Below are positions 15,940 to 23,591 of a DNA stretch of 31,332 bases, one piece after another. The notes beneath the pieces are model-generated. The model had not been told where the DNA came from and made no database searches. It was given only the letters and a program-made list of their open reading frames with translations. A program made the translations under genes and the position numbers. The stretch lies in the NCBI GenBank assembly GCA_029936705.1, contig JAPYSD010000004.1:1-31332 (forward strand), in the 5' to 3' direction. How positions within the stretch are numbered: the first letter of the stretch is position 1; every line of letters begins with the position of its first letter. The DNA is from Croceicoccus sp. (lineage in GTDB: Bacteria; Pseudomonadota; Alphaproteobacteria; Sphingomonadales; Sphingomonadaceae).

Positions 15940-16776
15940 ATGCGCAAGATCGACCTGCCCGATTTCGACCGGGCCGCCTTTTCGAGGAAATATGGTCCCT
16001 GGGCCGTCATCGCTGGTGCCTCCGACGGCACGGGTGCGTGCTATGCCAGGCAGCTTGCCGCCATGGGCATCAACCTCGTCCTCATCTCGCGCCGGCAAGA
16101 GGCGCTCGACGCGCTGGGAAAGCAGCTCGCTTCCGAATACGGTATCGAATTCCGCGCGCTTGTTGCCGATCTGACCGAGCAGGGCGCCGGTGGCCGCATT
16201 GTCGAGGAAACCGCCGATCTCGACGTGGGTCTGTACATCTCCAATGCCGGTGCGGACGGGGCGGGCAACAGCTTCCTCGCCTCGCCGGTCGAACGGTCGC
16301 TGCGATTGCTGACGATGAACGCCGCCAATGTGCTGGAAGCCACCCACGGCTTTGGCAACCGCTTCCTAAAGCGCGGCAAGGGCGGCATCATCGTCATGTC
16401 CTCTGGTGCCGGACTTGGCGGCCAGCCTTGGCTCGTCATGTATTCCGCCACCAAGGCGTTCGAACTGAACTTCGTGGAATCGCTCTGGGCCGAACTTGAC
16501 GGGCAGAATGTCGATATCCTCGGCATGGGCGCCCCGATCATGGATACGCCTACGCTGCGCAAGTCAACCGAGGGGCTGGGGATGGACTACTCCATCGCCT
16601 ATGACCCTGACGACGTGTGCGCGCTGGCGCTGGCCAGCCTGGGCAAGGAACCGCTGGTGCTGGTCCCCGACGGACCGGACGAGGCAAAGATCCCGCAGAT
16701 CCAGTGCGATCGCAAGACCCGCCTGCTGGCCCTGGCCGAATGGGGCAAGGCCTACACCACAACGGCAGACGCCTGA
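15940..16776 (+). CDS. SDR of the 17-beta-HSD12/ketoacyl reductase-like type
   Basis: A 278-residue SDR with GASDGTGACYARQLAAMG near residue 27, LVLISRR after the second strand, SNAG, and a catalytic YSATK following SSGAGLGGQPW. The opening DFDRAAFSRKYGPWAVIAGAS and the GASDG-x-G-x2-YA signature are typical of the 17-beta-hydroxysteroid/very-long-chain ketoacyl reductase group. An Ile usually seen in GIG is Thr here. The Arg pair after the second strand indicates NADP. The ATG at 15940 is preferred over a TTG at 15919. Its stop lies three bases before the next start, so the two are one operon. It may reduce a bulky ketone, but the substrate is not known. Confidence 0.88.
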   Translation: MRKIDLPDFDRAAFSRKYGPWAVIAGASDGTGACYARQLAAMGINLVLISRRQEALDALGKQLASEYGIEFRALVADLTEQGAGGRIVEETADLDVGLYISNAGADGAGNSFLASPVERSLRLLTMNAANVLEATHGFGNRFLKRGKGGIIVMSSGAGLGGQPWLVMYSATKAFELNFVESLWAELDGQNVDILGMGAPIMDTPTLRKSTEGLGMDYSIAYDPDDVCALALASLGKEPLVLVPDGPDEAKIPQIQCDRKTRLLALAEWGKAYTTTADA

Positions 16777-16779
16777 ACC

Positions 16780-18378
16780 ATGGCAACGCACCCCAACATT
16801 GAAGCCGACCAGTTTGACGCCGTCGTGATTGGCGCCGGCCACAATGGCATGGCCGCTGCCGGATATCTGGCGCGCGAGGGCAAGAAAGTGCTCGTGGTAG
16901 AGCGGCTCGACAAGGTCGGCGGCATGACCAGTTCGGGCTATATGATCCCCGAAGCGCCCGAACACCTCGTCACGCCATGCGCCGTGGAACTGCTGTTCGC
17001 CCGCAAATCCGGGATCATCGAGGATTTCGACCTGCCCAAATACGGGCTGCGCACGGTCGATCCCGATCCGACCTACGCCTATCTCCATCCCGATGGCAGT
17101 TCGATCGCGCTGTTCTACGATTATCGCCGCACCGCCGAAGACATCGCGCGCATCAATCGCAATGACGGCAAGGCCTATCTGGAGTTCATGAAGACGCTGA
17201 ACGTCATGATGGACATCGGCTTTCCGATCATGATGTCGGAACCCGGGCGTCCCGACGTGAAGAACATGTCCAAGATGATCGGCAGCGCAGTACGCAACGT
17301 GCGGCTGAAGGACGAGCTGGTGGCGCTGTCCAAGGCCACCGCCGACCAGGTCGCATGCGAGCGTTTCGAACATCCGGCGACCATCGCACTGCTGCTGGGC
17401 ATTGCCGCGGGCGCCGGCCCCGTCGACGACGATGGCAATGCGGCCGCCTATATGATTTTCGCCGTCACCCACAAATATGGCACGGGCAAGCCCATCGGCA
17501 GCCTCCAGTCGTTCTCCGACGCGCTGGCGCGCAGTATCGAGGCGTCGGGCGCGCAGATCGAACTCAATGCTCCTGTTGCCGAGATCATCGTCGACGATGG
17601 CGCGGCGAAAGGTGTGCGGCTGCAGGATGGCCGGGTCATTCGTTCCAAGATGGTGATCGCCACCTGCGATCCGCGCACGGCCATGCGCCTGACCACGCCT
17701 GGCTGCGTGCCCCGCACGTTGATGAAGCGCATCGAGCACGCGCCCGCGAACCGTTCCAATGCCGCCCCCTTCCTCGCCAATCTGGCGATGTCGGGTCCGC
17801 TGACGCTGAAGAAGCATCAGGACCTGCGTCACGACGATGCCGATCTCAACAAGGCCGTGGGCCTGATTGGCACGCCCGATGAAGTGCGCGAGTCCTTTGC
17901 CGCCGCCCGCCGCGGCGATATTCCCAGGCGACATGCGGTGTCGGTGACGCCGCTGTCCAACTCGGACCCGACGCAGGCTCCTCCGGGCGGTTCGCTGGCC
18001 TATGTCTACCTCCCCAGCATCGCAGTCGATGCGCGCGAGGGCTGGTCGCAGCAGCTCAAGGATCGCACGATGACGTCGATCAAGGCGCAGCTAGGTGAGT
18101 TCTATGACGGTCTCGATACCGAAGTGGGCCGGTTCGTCGAAACCGCGCGCGAGCGTGAGAAGCGGCTCAACGTCACCAACGGCTGTGTCACCCACATCGA
18201 TTTCGGTGCCCTGCGCGCCGGGGTCCATCGTCCCGCCACAGGCTTTGGCGGACCCAAGCCGCCATTCCCCGGCTTCCTTATCGGCGGCGCGGGCGCCCAT
18301 CCGGGCGGCGGCGTATCGGGTATTGCGGGGCGCATCGCGGCCAATCGCGCACTGCGCGAACTCAAGAAGATGAAATAG
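16780..18378 (+). CDS. CrtI/phytoene-desaturase-like FAD oxidoreductase
   Basis: A 532-residue FAD amine-oxidase-fold protein. The N-terminal dinucleotide motif VVIGAGHNGMAAAGYLAREG (about 15-34), then VVERLDKVGGM, is the CrtI hallmark. The C-terminal PPFPGFLIGGAGAHPGGGVSGI is the second conserved block of this family. Members are bacterial phytoene-desaturase-like enzymes found in carotenoid and also in catabolic gene clusters. No carotenoid genes (crtB, crtE) are near, so here it more likely desaturates or oxidises an alicyclic intermediate. It follows the upstream SDR with a three-base gap and no obvious ribosome site, so expression is probably coupled. A carotenoid role cannot be formally excluded. 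Confidence 0.88.
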   Translation: MATHPNIEADQFDAVVIGAGHNGMAAAGYLAREGKKVLVVERLDKVGGMTSSGYMIPEAPEHLVTPCAVELLFARKSGIIEDFDLPKYGLRTVDPDPTYAYLHPDGSSIALFYDYRRTAEDIARINRNDGKAYLEFMKTLNVMMDIGFPIMMSEPGRPDVKNMSKMIGSAVRNVRLKDELVALSKATADQVACERFEHPATIALLLGIAAGAGPVDDDGNAAAYMIFAVTHKYGTGKPIGSLQSFSDALARSIEASGAQIELNAPVAEIIVDDGAAKGVRLQDGRVIRSKMVIATCDPRTAMRLTTPGCVPRTLMKRIEHAPANRSNAAPFLANLAMSGPLTLKKHQDLRHDDADLNKAVGLIGTPDEVRESFAAARRGDIPRRHAVSVTPLSNSDPTQAPPGGSLAYVYLPSIAVDAREGWSQQLKDRTMTSIKAQLGEFYDGLDTEVGRFVETAREREKRLNVTNGCVTHIDFGALRAGVHRPATGFGGPKPPFPGFLIGGAGAHPGGGVSGIAGRIAANRALRELKKMK

Positions 18379-18499
18379 GAAGGGCCACGATGACGGCGTT
18401 CGCCACTTAGATCGGCGAACAGGTGACGGACGCGCCCTACGGCGCACGAAGCCTTGATTGCCGATTAGGCCAATAGCCGCGAAATAAGGGATAAGGATC

Positions 18500-19594
18500 A
18501 TGGCTCTAGCCCATCCAACATCAACCGACGGGATTACGCCGGACTACATCAATCTTTTGCTGGCGACCGCGAATCCATCCGCATCAGTCACGGCTGTTCG
18601 TATACTCGATGCCAAGACTTACGGCGAACAGATGGTATCGACCGCCGGACGCGTTGCGATCGAAGTCGACTATGCCGCCGGATCGCCCGCCGATATTCCG
18701 ACCCGGCTGGTCATCAAGCTGACCCGCGCGATCGATGAGGTGATGGCACCCTTTTACGCCAACGAAGTCGCATTCTACCTGAACATTCGTCCCGAACTGA
18801 CGATTGAGGCGCCCCGCTGCTTCGGAGGGGATTTCAATGCGGAATCCACCCATTTCGGTTTGTTGCTGGAAGACCTGACCGAACGCGGTGCAACCTTTCC
18901 CAATACGACGCAGCGCACCGGACCGGACGATATCCGCCTGCTGCTCGACCAATTGGCAAGTCTTCACGCCCGCTTCTGGGATTCACCGCGTTTCTCGGGC
19001 GATCTCGTCTGGGTCGAGACCCATATCGAGGGCAAGGTCGCGGATCTGATGAACCGTGTGGCTCCATCCTATATTGCGCATGAGGTTGAGAACGAAAACT
19101 TCAAGCGCGAGATGGTGCAGCGGCTCCGCTCCACGCCTGACCGACTTCTGGCGGGCGTCCAGGCACTTCAGCGGCATCAATCGACCCTGCCTCAGACACT
19201 GCTCCACGGCGACACGCACTTTGGGAACACCTACCGGCTGCCCAACGGTGTCGCCGGACTGCTCGACTGGCAACTGATGGTGCGCGGCTATGCGATGCAC
19301 GACGTCAGCTATATTATCGCAACCGGGCTTTCGATCGAAGATCGGCGCGGCAGCGAACGTGACTTGCTTGCCTATTATCTCGACCGGCTGTCGCAGGAAG
19401 GCGTCGCGAACGCGCCATCGATGGATACGGTCTGGAACGAGTATCGGCACATGATGGTATGGGCGGTCTATATCGGGTGGCTTACCACTCCGGTCGTAAA
19501 TTACGGGTGGGAAATCAATGTGATGAACCACCTTCGCCTGACGACAGCCTATGAAGATCTCGAGACCGCCAAGCTGGTCGACGCGTCAATCTAG
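18500..19594 (+). CDS. APH/ecdysteroid-kinase-like small-molecule kinase
   Basis: A 364-residue protein-kinase-like fold enzyme of the aminoglycoside-phosphotransferase superfamily. The catalytic loop is HGDTHFGN (236-243, Asp238 base, Asn243), the metal-binding DWQ is at 256-258, and a Lys in RLVIKLTR is the likely nucleotide-contact lysine. Relatives phosphorylate hydroxyls of small molecules: antibiotics, choline, ecdysteroids, or 4-hydroxyacyl-CoA in LvaA and the kinase half of ACAD10/11. The ATG at 18500 follows a good aagg-type site. An antibiotic-resistance role is unlikely in this catabolic context. Pairing with the ACAD at 20814 is suggestive of a hydroxyacyl phosphorylation step but is not proven. 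Confidence 0.87.
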   Translation: MALAHPTSTDGITPDYINLLLATANPSASVTAVRILDAKTYGEQMVSTAGRVAIEVDYAAGSPADIPTRLVIKLTRAIDEVMAPFYANEVAFYLNIRPELTIEAPRCFGGDFNAESTHFGLLLEDLTERGATFPNTTQRTGPDDIRLLLDQLASLHARFWDSPRFSGDLVWVETHIEGKVADLMNRVAPSYIAHEVENENFKREMVQRLRSTPDRLLAGVQALQRHQSTLPQTLLHGDTHFGNTYRLPNGVAGLLDWQLMVRGYAMHDVSYIIATGLSIEDRRGSERDLLAYYLDRLSQEGVANAPSMDTVWNEYRHMMVWAVYIGWLTTPVVNYGWEINVMNHLRLTTAYEDLETAKLVDASI

Positions 19595-19614
19595 CGCTGG
19601 GCGCGGGAATTTCC

Positions 19615-19893
19615 TTGCAAAGCACCATCGAGATCGACGGCGACGAGGCCCGCGCCAGTTCCCGCGTCATGGCGTGGCACTGGTTCCATCGCGAAGATGG
19701 CGACGAACATGCGCAGACGGACCTGCTGGCCATCGGCGGCTATCAGGATCGCCTGCGGCGCACCCCCGACGGCTGGCGGATCTACGAACGGCGAGGCGTG
19801 AAATACGGAACCGGCGTTGGCATCGGAAACGTACCGGAGCAGATGAAGCCGGTGTTCGACGGGATGGGGGGCAGGCTTTCGCAATGGCCGTGA
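19615..19893 (+). pseudogene. SnoaL-like (NTF2 fold) protein, N-terminally truncated remnant
   Basis: A 92-codon frame starting at a TTG, with STIEIDGDEARASSRVMAWH, then DLLAIGGYQDRLRRTPDGWRIYERR. This is the C-terminal half of a SnoaL_4-type protein such as the one at 2328. The usual first 60-70 residues are missing, and the region in front is the end of the kinase gene. It begins only 20 bases after the kinase stop, with no ribosome site. It is most likely a deletion remnant; a small expressed half-domain is possible but not favoured. Confidence 0.6.
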
Positions 19894-19996
19894 TTCGGGC
19901 CCGGCAAGTTCGGGCTGGCCGATACTGACACGATCATTTCCGGGGGATTGGCGGTCGATCCGTCGATCGGTGGAAGAGCTGCTCGCGTAACAAAAC

Positions 19997-20008
19997 ATTC
20001 TATAGAAT
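19997..20008. promoter_or_regulatory. 12-bp perfect palindrome upstream of the GntR gene (candidate operator)
   Basis: ATTCTATAGAAT is a perfect palindrome 39 bases before the GntR start, in an AT-rich block (tatagaatatattgcatatag) that would also hold the -10 element. CTATA and TATAG recur on both sides (about 20000 and 20017). Such short palindromes in front of GntR/FCD genes are usually autoregulatory operators; here this is inference from position. Confidence 0.5.
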
Positions 20009-20047
20009 ATATTGCATATAGCTTGGATCGTCCCTAGCAGGTAAAAA

Positions 20048-20773
20048 ATGGGAGCGCTGGACCGAACAGATTCGCATATGCCGTCGCCCGGCATCGAGCC
20101 GCAGGTGGCGCTTGCCACCGGCTCGCTAACCCCGCTCCAGCCGAACGCGACACGCGCCGAAGCGGTGGCGGAAAGGCTGCGGCTGGAAATAGTCAGCGCC
20201 CGCATCGCCCCCGGAACCCTTTTGCGGGAAACCGCGGTTGCCGAACAATTGGGCGTAAGCCCGACGCCCGTTCGGGAGGCTTTTGCTGCGTTGGCGGCAG
20301 AAGGCTTGCTGCAGGTTGAGGCGCATCGCCTGAAACGGGTGACGCCCATCGATCTCGCCGCGACGCACGACTTGCTGCGCGTTCAGACCAAGCTTTGGCG
20401 GTTCGGCTACGAATGGGGCATGCCCAACATCGGGCCAGAGGAAATAGCGCGGCTGGGGCATGCTATCGAGATTTACCGCGACGCGCTGGACCGGGGCCAC
20501 GCACTGGCGGCGATCCGCGCCGGCCATGAATTCCATTCGGTCTTCATCATCGCCTCGGCAAATGCGGAACTACTGCGCTCAACGCTTGACCGCCGCTCGC
20601 TGATTGCGCGGTTCATCCTGCTGCACGGATCGACCACGATTTCAAAGGCCGGTTTGCGCAAGCACAAGGCCATTTTGGCCTGTCTCAAACGGGGCGATGC
20701 CGACGGCGTGTTGATCCAGCTCGACGAATTGGCGGCCAGATTGCTGGCCATGGCTGGCGACCGGGCCAGATAA
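20048..20773 (+). CDS. GntR-family (FCD/FadR-like) transcriptional regulator
   Basis: A 241-residue regulator with an N-terminal winged helix: AEAVAERLRLEIVSARIAPGTLL, then ETAVAEQLGVSPTPVREAFAALAAEGLL, with the diagnostic SPTPVREA. It is followed by an all-helical FCD ligand-binding domain (metal-coordinating His-rich segment near RAGHEFHSVFI). Regulators of this type commonly sense organic acids or acyl-CoAs. The gene sits in front of the acyl-CoA dehydrogenase in the same direction, 40 bases away, and probably controls it and itself through the palindrome at 19997. Confidence 0.92.
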   Translation: MGALDRTDSHMPSPGIEPQVALATGSLTPLQPNATRAEAVAERLRLEIVSARIAPGTLLRETAVAEQLGVSPTPVREAFAALAAEGLLQVEAHRLKRVTPIDLAATHDLLRVQTKLWRFGYEWGMPNIGPEEIARLGHAIEIYRDALDRGHALAAIRAGHEFHSVFIIASANAELLRSTLDRRSLIARFILLHGSTTISKAGLRKHKAILACLKRGDADGVLIQLDELAARLLAMAGDRAR

Positions 20774-20813
20774 CCAATTCGATTATAAAGACTAAACGAT
20801 TGAGGAGAACAGC

Positions 20814-21977
20814 ATGGATTTCGAACTTCCCGAAGAATATCAGGCCTTCAGGGACATGGTTCGTCGCTGGGTGGACAACGAGGCACCCAAGGACTGGGCC
20901 CGCAGCCTTGAAATGGACGAACATAACTACCCCTTCGCCCTTTGGGACAAGTTCGCCGAGGCCGGTTTCCATGGAGTCGGAATTTCGGAGGATTACGAAG
21001 GACAGGGCGGCGATGTCGTGATGCAGATGCTGCTCGCGCGCGAGCTTGCGCGGACGCTGGGCGGGCTCGCATGGATCTGGGGCATCACCTCGTTCGCCGG
21101 ATCGAAATCCATCGGCCTCTACGGCAGCCTGGAGCAGAAGGCGAAGTTCCTGCCGGAAATCGCCAACGGCCGGCTCAAGGCCGCGATCGCCTTTACCGAA
21201 CCCGCTGGCGGCACCGACCTGCTGGGCGCGATGGCTACCACAGCGGAAAAGGTCGATGGGGGCTGGGTCCTGAACGGCGAAAAGATCTGGAGTTCATCCG
21301 CACATGTCGCGGATTACCTACTGGTCATCGCGCGCAGCGACAAAACGGCGGAAAAGAAGCATCAGGGCCTGACCCTGTTCTGGGTTCCGACCAGAACCGA
21401 GGGCGTGAAGATCACGCCTCTGGCCAAGCTTGGCATGCGGTCGATGGGCAGCTGCTCCATCCATTTCGACAATGCATTGGTCGCCGATGACGCCGTGCTG
21501 GGTGAGCCGGACAAGGCCTGGTACATGCTGCTCCCGACGCTCAACAACGAACGCATCATGGTCGGCGCGTTCTGCCTTGGCGTGATCGACGGCGTGCTGG
21601 AAGATGCCCTCGACTACATGCAGCAGCGCAAGGCGTTCGGCGGGGTCATCGGACGCTTCCAGAGCCTGCAGCATTGCGTGGCCGATATTGCGACGATGCA
21701 AAAGACGACAGAACTGATGCTGCATTATTGCGCTGACAAGCAGAGCCGGGGCGAACAGGTTGGGGTTGAGGCCAACATGCTCAAGCTGATGGCGTCGGAA
21801 AATGCCAACAAGGCCGCCGATCTCGGCATCCAAATCCTTGGCGGCATGGGCTATTCGGCCGAAACCGACATGCAACGCTATTGGCGCGACAGCCGCTTGT
21901 GGCGGATCGGTCCGATCACCAATGAAATGGTGCGTAACGGAATTGCGGAAAGCCTTGGGTTGCCCCGTTCGTTCTAA
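20814..21977 (+). CDS. Acyl-CoA dehydrogenase with relocated catalytic Glu
   Basis: A 387-residue acyl-CoA dehydrogenase-family flavoprotein. FAD-side AFTEPAGGTD (about 127-135), the NGEKIWSS block, RKAFGGVIGRFQSLQ and GGMGYSAETDMQRYWRDSR are all present. At the position of the usual catalytic Glu (YEGT in medium-chain enzymes) the sequence is WRIGPITNEM, with Pro367 in that place. A Glu at 246 in LNNERIMVGA matches the site used by isovaleryl-CoA and long-chain dehydrogenases. The enzyme is therefore probably active on a branched, cyclic or otherwise bulky acyl-CoA, or performs an elimination as proposed for LvaC/ACAD11-type partners of APH kinases. The ribosome site gaggag precedes the ATG. 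Confidence 0.9.
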   Translation: MDFELPEEYQAFRDMVRRWVDNEAPKDWARSLEMDEHNYPFALWDKFAEAGFHGVGISEDYEGQGGDVVMQMLLARELARTLGGLAWIWGITSFAGSKSIGLYGSLEQKAKFLPEIANGRLKAAIAFTEPAGGTDLLGAMATTAEKVDGGWVLNGEKIWSSSAHVADYLLVIARSDKTAEKKHQGLTLFWVPTRTEGVKITPLAKLGMRSMGSCSIHFDNALVADDAVLGEPDKAWYMLLPTLNNERIMVGAFCLGVIDGVLEDALDYMQQRKAFGGVIGRFQSLQHCVADIATMQKTTELMLHYCADKQSRGEQVGVEANMLKLMASENANKAADLGIQILGGMGYSAETDMQRYWRDSRLWRIGPITNEMVRNGIAESLGLPRSF

Positions 21978-22736
21978 GGAGGTCCGCCACATATCTAGGA
22001 TAGGCTGAAAGTGCCTTTTCTTAGCATGTGGTAGGCACTCGACGGAACGGGCAAGCGTGCAGAATTAAGGCGGATGACGGGATCGAGCCGATGGAATGGC
22101 GACCGAGGAATTTCGTATTGGTGGGCGGCGCGCAGGGCAGTGGCCGCGCCGAAGCACTTGCGGCGGCCAATGCCAGATGCGCCATTTTGCTGATCGCGCG
22201 CGATCCAGCGGCAGGAAAGTTGCCGCCGCACTGGCTCTGAACATCGCAATTCCCAAAAATGACAAAGGCTTGCTGAAGAAATCATTCGAGTTAGCGATGT
22301 CGCTATTCGAAACCCCCGCGACATGAAACGGCTCGATTGTTGGACATCACCGTGGACCTTAATTTTAGGCAATTTACTAACTTCGCGAGTCAGCGAAGGC
22401 GATGGTATGGACAGGCGGGTTTCTTTGTTCTCTCAAATTGGGGCGAGGCGCGTGGCGGGTGATCCGCCTGACCGCCTTGCTTAGTCATCAATTTTCTAGC
22501 TTCTCGCGGCCCATTGGTCGCCGCGCTGCAGCAGAGCGTTCGTTGCAGGAGCGGCAGAGCGCATGTCGATCTGCTGCTGACTATTCGCTGTTAAATTAGG
22601 ACCACCGAGTTCCCTATCAATCAACGGCTGTCGTGCCAGACCCACCTGAAGCTAGACATCTACGGCGTCGGTGCCCGATGCGATGACGGGGTGGCTTCTC
22701 TACGTGAGGCTATTGTAGGCCAAGTCGGCAATCACT
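21978..22736. other. Gene-poor junction between catabolic cluster and plasmid backbone
   Basis: No intact gene is visible here. It holds the SDR-like and ferredoxin-like remnants listed separately and a 7-base stem AGTGCCT/AGGCACT (22010-22016 and 22033-22039, loop 16) without a T-tract. No complete insertion sequence, terminal repeats or transposase motifs were found. It looks like a decayed boundary. Confidence 0.5.
22091..22240 (+). pseudogene. SDR N-terminal remnant
   Basis: A 49-codon frame encodes NFVLVGGAQGSGRAEALAAANA, followed by LLIARD. This reads like the first Rossmann motif and second strand of an SDR in which the usual TG has become GG and one Ala/Gly region has decayed. The frame stops at 22240 without the rest of the fold. 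It lies just past the acyl-CoA dehydrogenase in a gene-poor stretch. Similarity is by pattern only. Confidence 0.4.
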
Positions 22737-22740
22737 CTAA
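22595..22740 (+). pseudogene. Possible remnant of a 2Fe-2S ferredoxin C-terminus
   Basis: Right after an in-frame stop (22592), the frame reads EFPINQRLSCQTHLKLDIYG. The NQRLSCQ part resembles the last cluster cysteine region of adrenodoxin/putidaredoxin-type ferredoxins (SRLSCQI, then LDG). The rest of the ferredoxin is absent. If real, it would be the decayed partner of a CYP101-type P450. The match is short and could be coincidence. Confidence 0.25.
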
Positions 22741-22988
22741 TCTTCATACATCCAAAGAGCCATCGCTTTCCAGATCGCAATCTGGTCGTTGATTGTGAGT
22801 TTGATTTCGCTTGTGATGTCAGTTGCCTGAAGCGCATTTACTGTCCCTACTCTAGATAGAGGGTCAGTTTCATCTTCTTCTTGTCTTTTTTTAGGCACCA
22901 ATCTTCTCCTATCCGTCAATCTCACCTGCATAAGATCTAACGTATGATACGAATTTTGCATTGGATTTTCTACTATCGCTTTGAACAC
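22737..22988 (-). CDS. Small hypothetical protein
   Basis: An 83-residue frame with GTG start (weak aggg site) or an internal ATG at 22961 (74 residues). It is hydrophilic and charged in the middle (RLTDRRRLVPKKRQEEDETD) and ends in an aromatic helix (IAIWKAMALWMYED). Base composition is lower in GC than the neighbouring catabolic genes. A second short frame (22973-23158) overlaps its 5' end in another phase, so both could be parts of one frameshifted older gene. I recognise no family. Confidence 0.3.
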   Translation of the reverse strand: MFKAIVENPMQNSYHTLDLMQVRLTDRRRLVPKKRQEEDETDPLSRVGTVNALQATDITSEIKLTINDQIAIWKAMALWMYED

Positions 22989-23350
22989 TGCCCTGAGCGA
23001 TCGGACGAAGCCCCTTCAATGGCACGGTGATGGAAGAGGGCAGTCGCCGCAATTATGTTTGCCACGGATGGTTCACCATCGATTTGCCAAGGTTGGCATC
23101 CGTCCCCTTTCCAATCAATTTCCGTATCGAACGAGTGGATGGTCGCATATAAACCCAAAGGGTCCTGAGTTTGTTCGACACCCTATCAGCATCGCTGCAA
23201 GTTCGTCAGCGCACGCCAGTTCGAAATAGGCGAGATTGGGCCGGCCCATCACGATGAGAGAAGCACTGCTTGATTGGTGCGCCCCGCCGCACCCTCGGGC
23301 AGCTTGCACGCGATCGAATTTGCATAGGCATTCAGTCCGAGACTGGCGTC
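22989..23350. other. Non-coding or decayed stretch before the replicon
   Basis: Only short frames without ribosome sites are present on either strand. One - strand frame (22973-23158, TTG start) looks moderately protein-like but matches nothing I know. I see no repeats or RNA structures of note until the 28-bp site beginning at 23361. Confidence 0.4.
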
Positions 23351-23388
23351 ACTGCAGAGCTTGTCCGATAATCCTTCTTATCGGACAA
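23351..23388. repeat. Xer-like recombination site candidate (site A): 11-6-11 inverted repeat
   Basis: TTGTCCGATAA (23361-23371), six-base centre TCCTTC, then TTATCGGACAA (23378-23388): a perfect 11-bp inverted repeat with a six-base spacer, 28 bp in all. The 11-6-11 layout and the inner ATAA/TTAT ends are those of dif and pdif sites recognised by XerC/XerD. The left flank ACTGCAGAGC (23351-23360) recurs at site B (28946-28955) with one mismatch, giving both sites the same orientation. A simple hairpin is an alternative, but it does not explain the shared flank. Confidence 0.6.
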
Positions 23389-23430
23389 GCGCGAGATGAA
23401 CTCCTTATCGGACAAGCGCGAGATGAACTC
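23377..23430. repeat. Two perfect tandem copies of a 27-bp unit
   Basis: The unit starts CTTATCGGACAAGCGCGAGA and ends TGAACTC. Copy one is 23377-23403 and copy two is 23404-23430, identical and directly adjacent. Each contains one 11-bp half of the site A inverted repeat, so the second copy provides an extra half-site 27 bases on. It probably arose by slippage or is an accessory binding array for the same protein. Confidence 0.85.
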
Positions 23431-23591
23431 GACATCGGGCTGAGGCGCGAGGGCAGACGTAGATTTTGACAAATGAGAAATGGGCCTGCGGCGTAATGTG
23501 ACGTAGTCTGCGTCGAATCCGGCTCTCCGCTAATTGCAAAGATTAGCAGTGGAGCAAGCTGTCGAATTATTTTTCACTCGGCCGGCTTCGA

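Noticed and set aside
23360..23430. CRISPR-like repeats
   Set aside because: Only two units that touch each other with no spacers, and no cas genes; they are a tandem duplication overlapping an inverted-repeat site.
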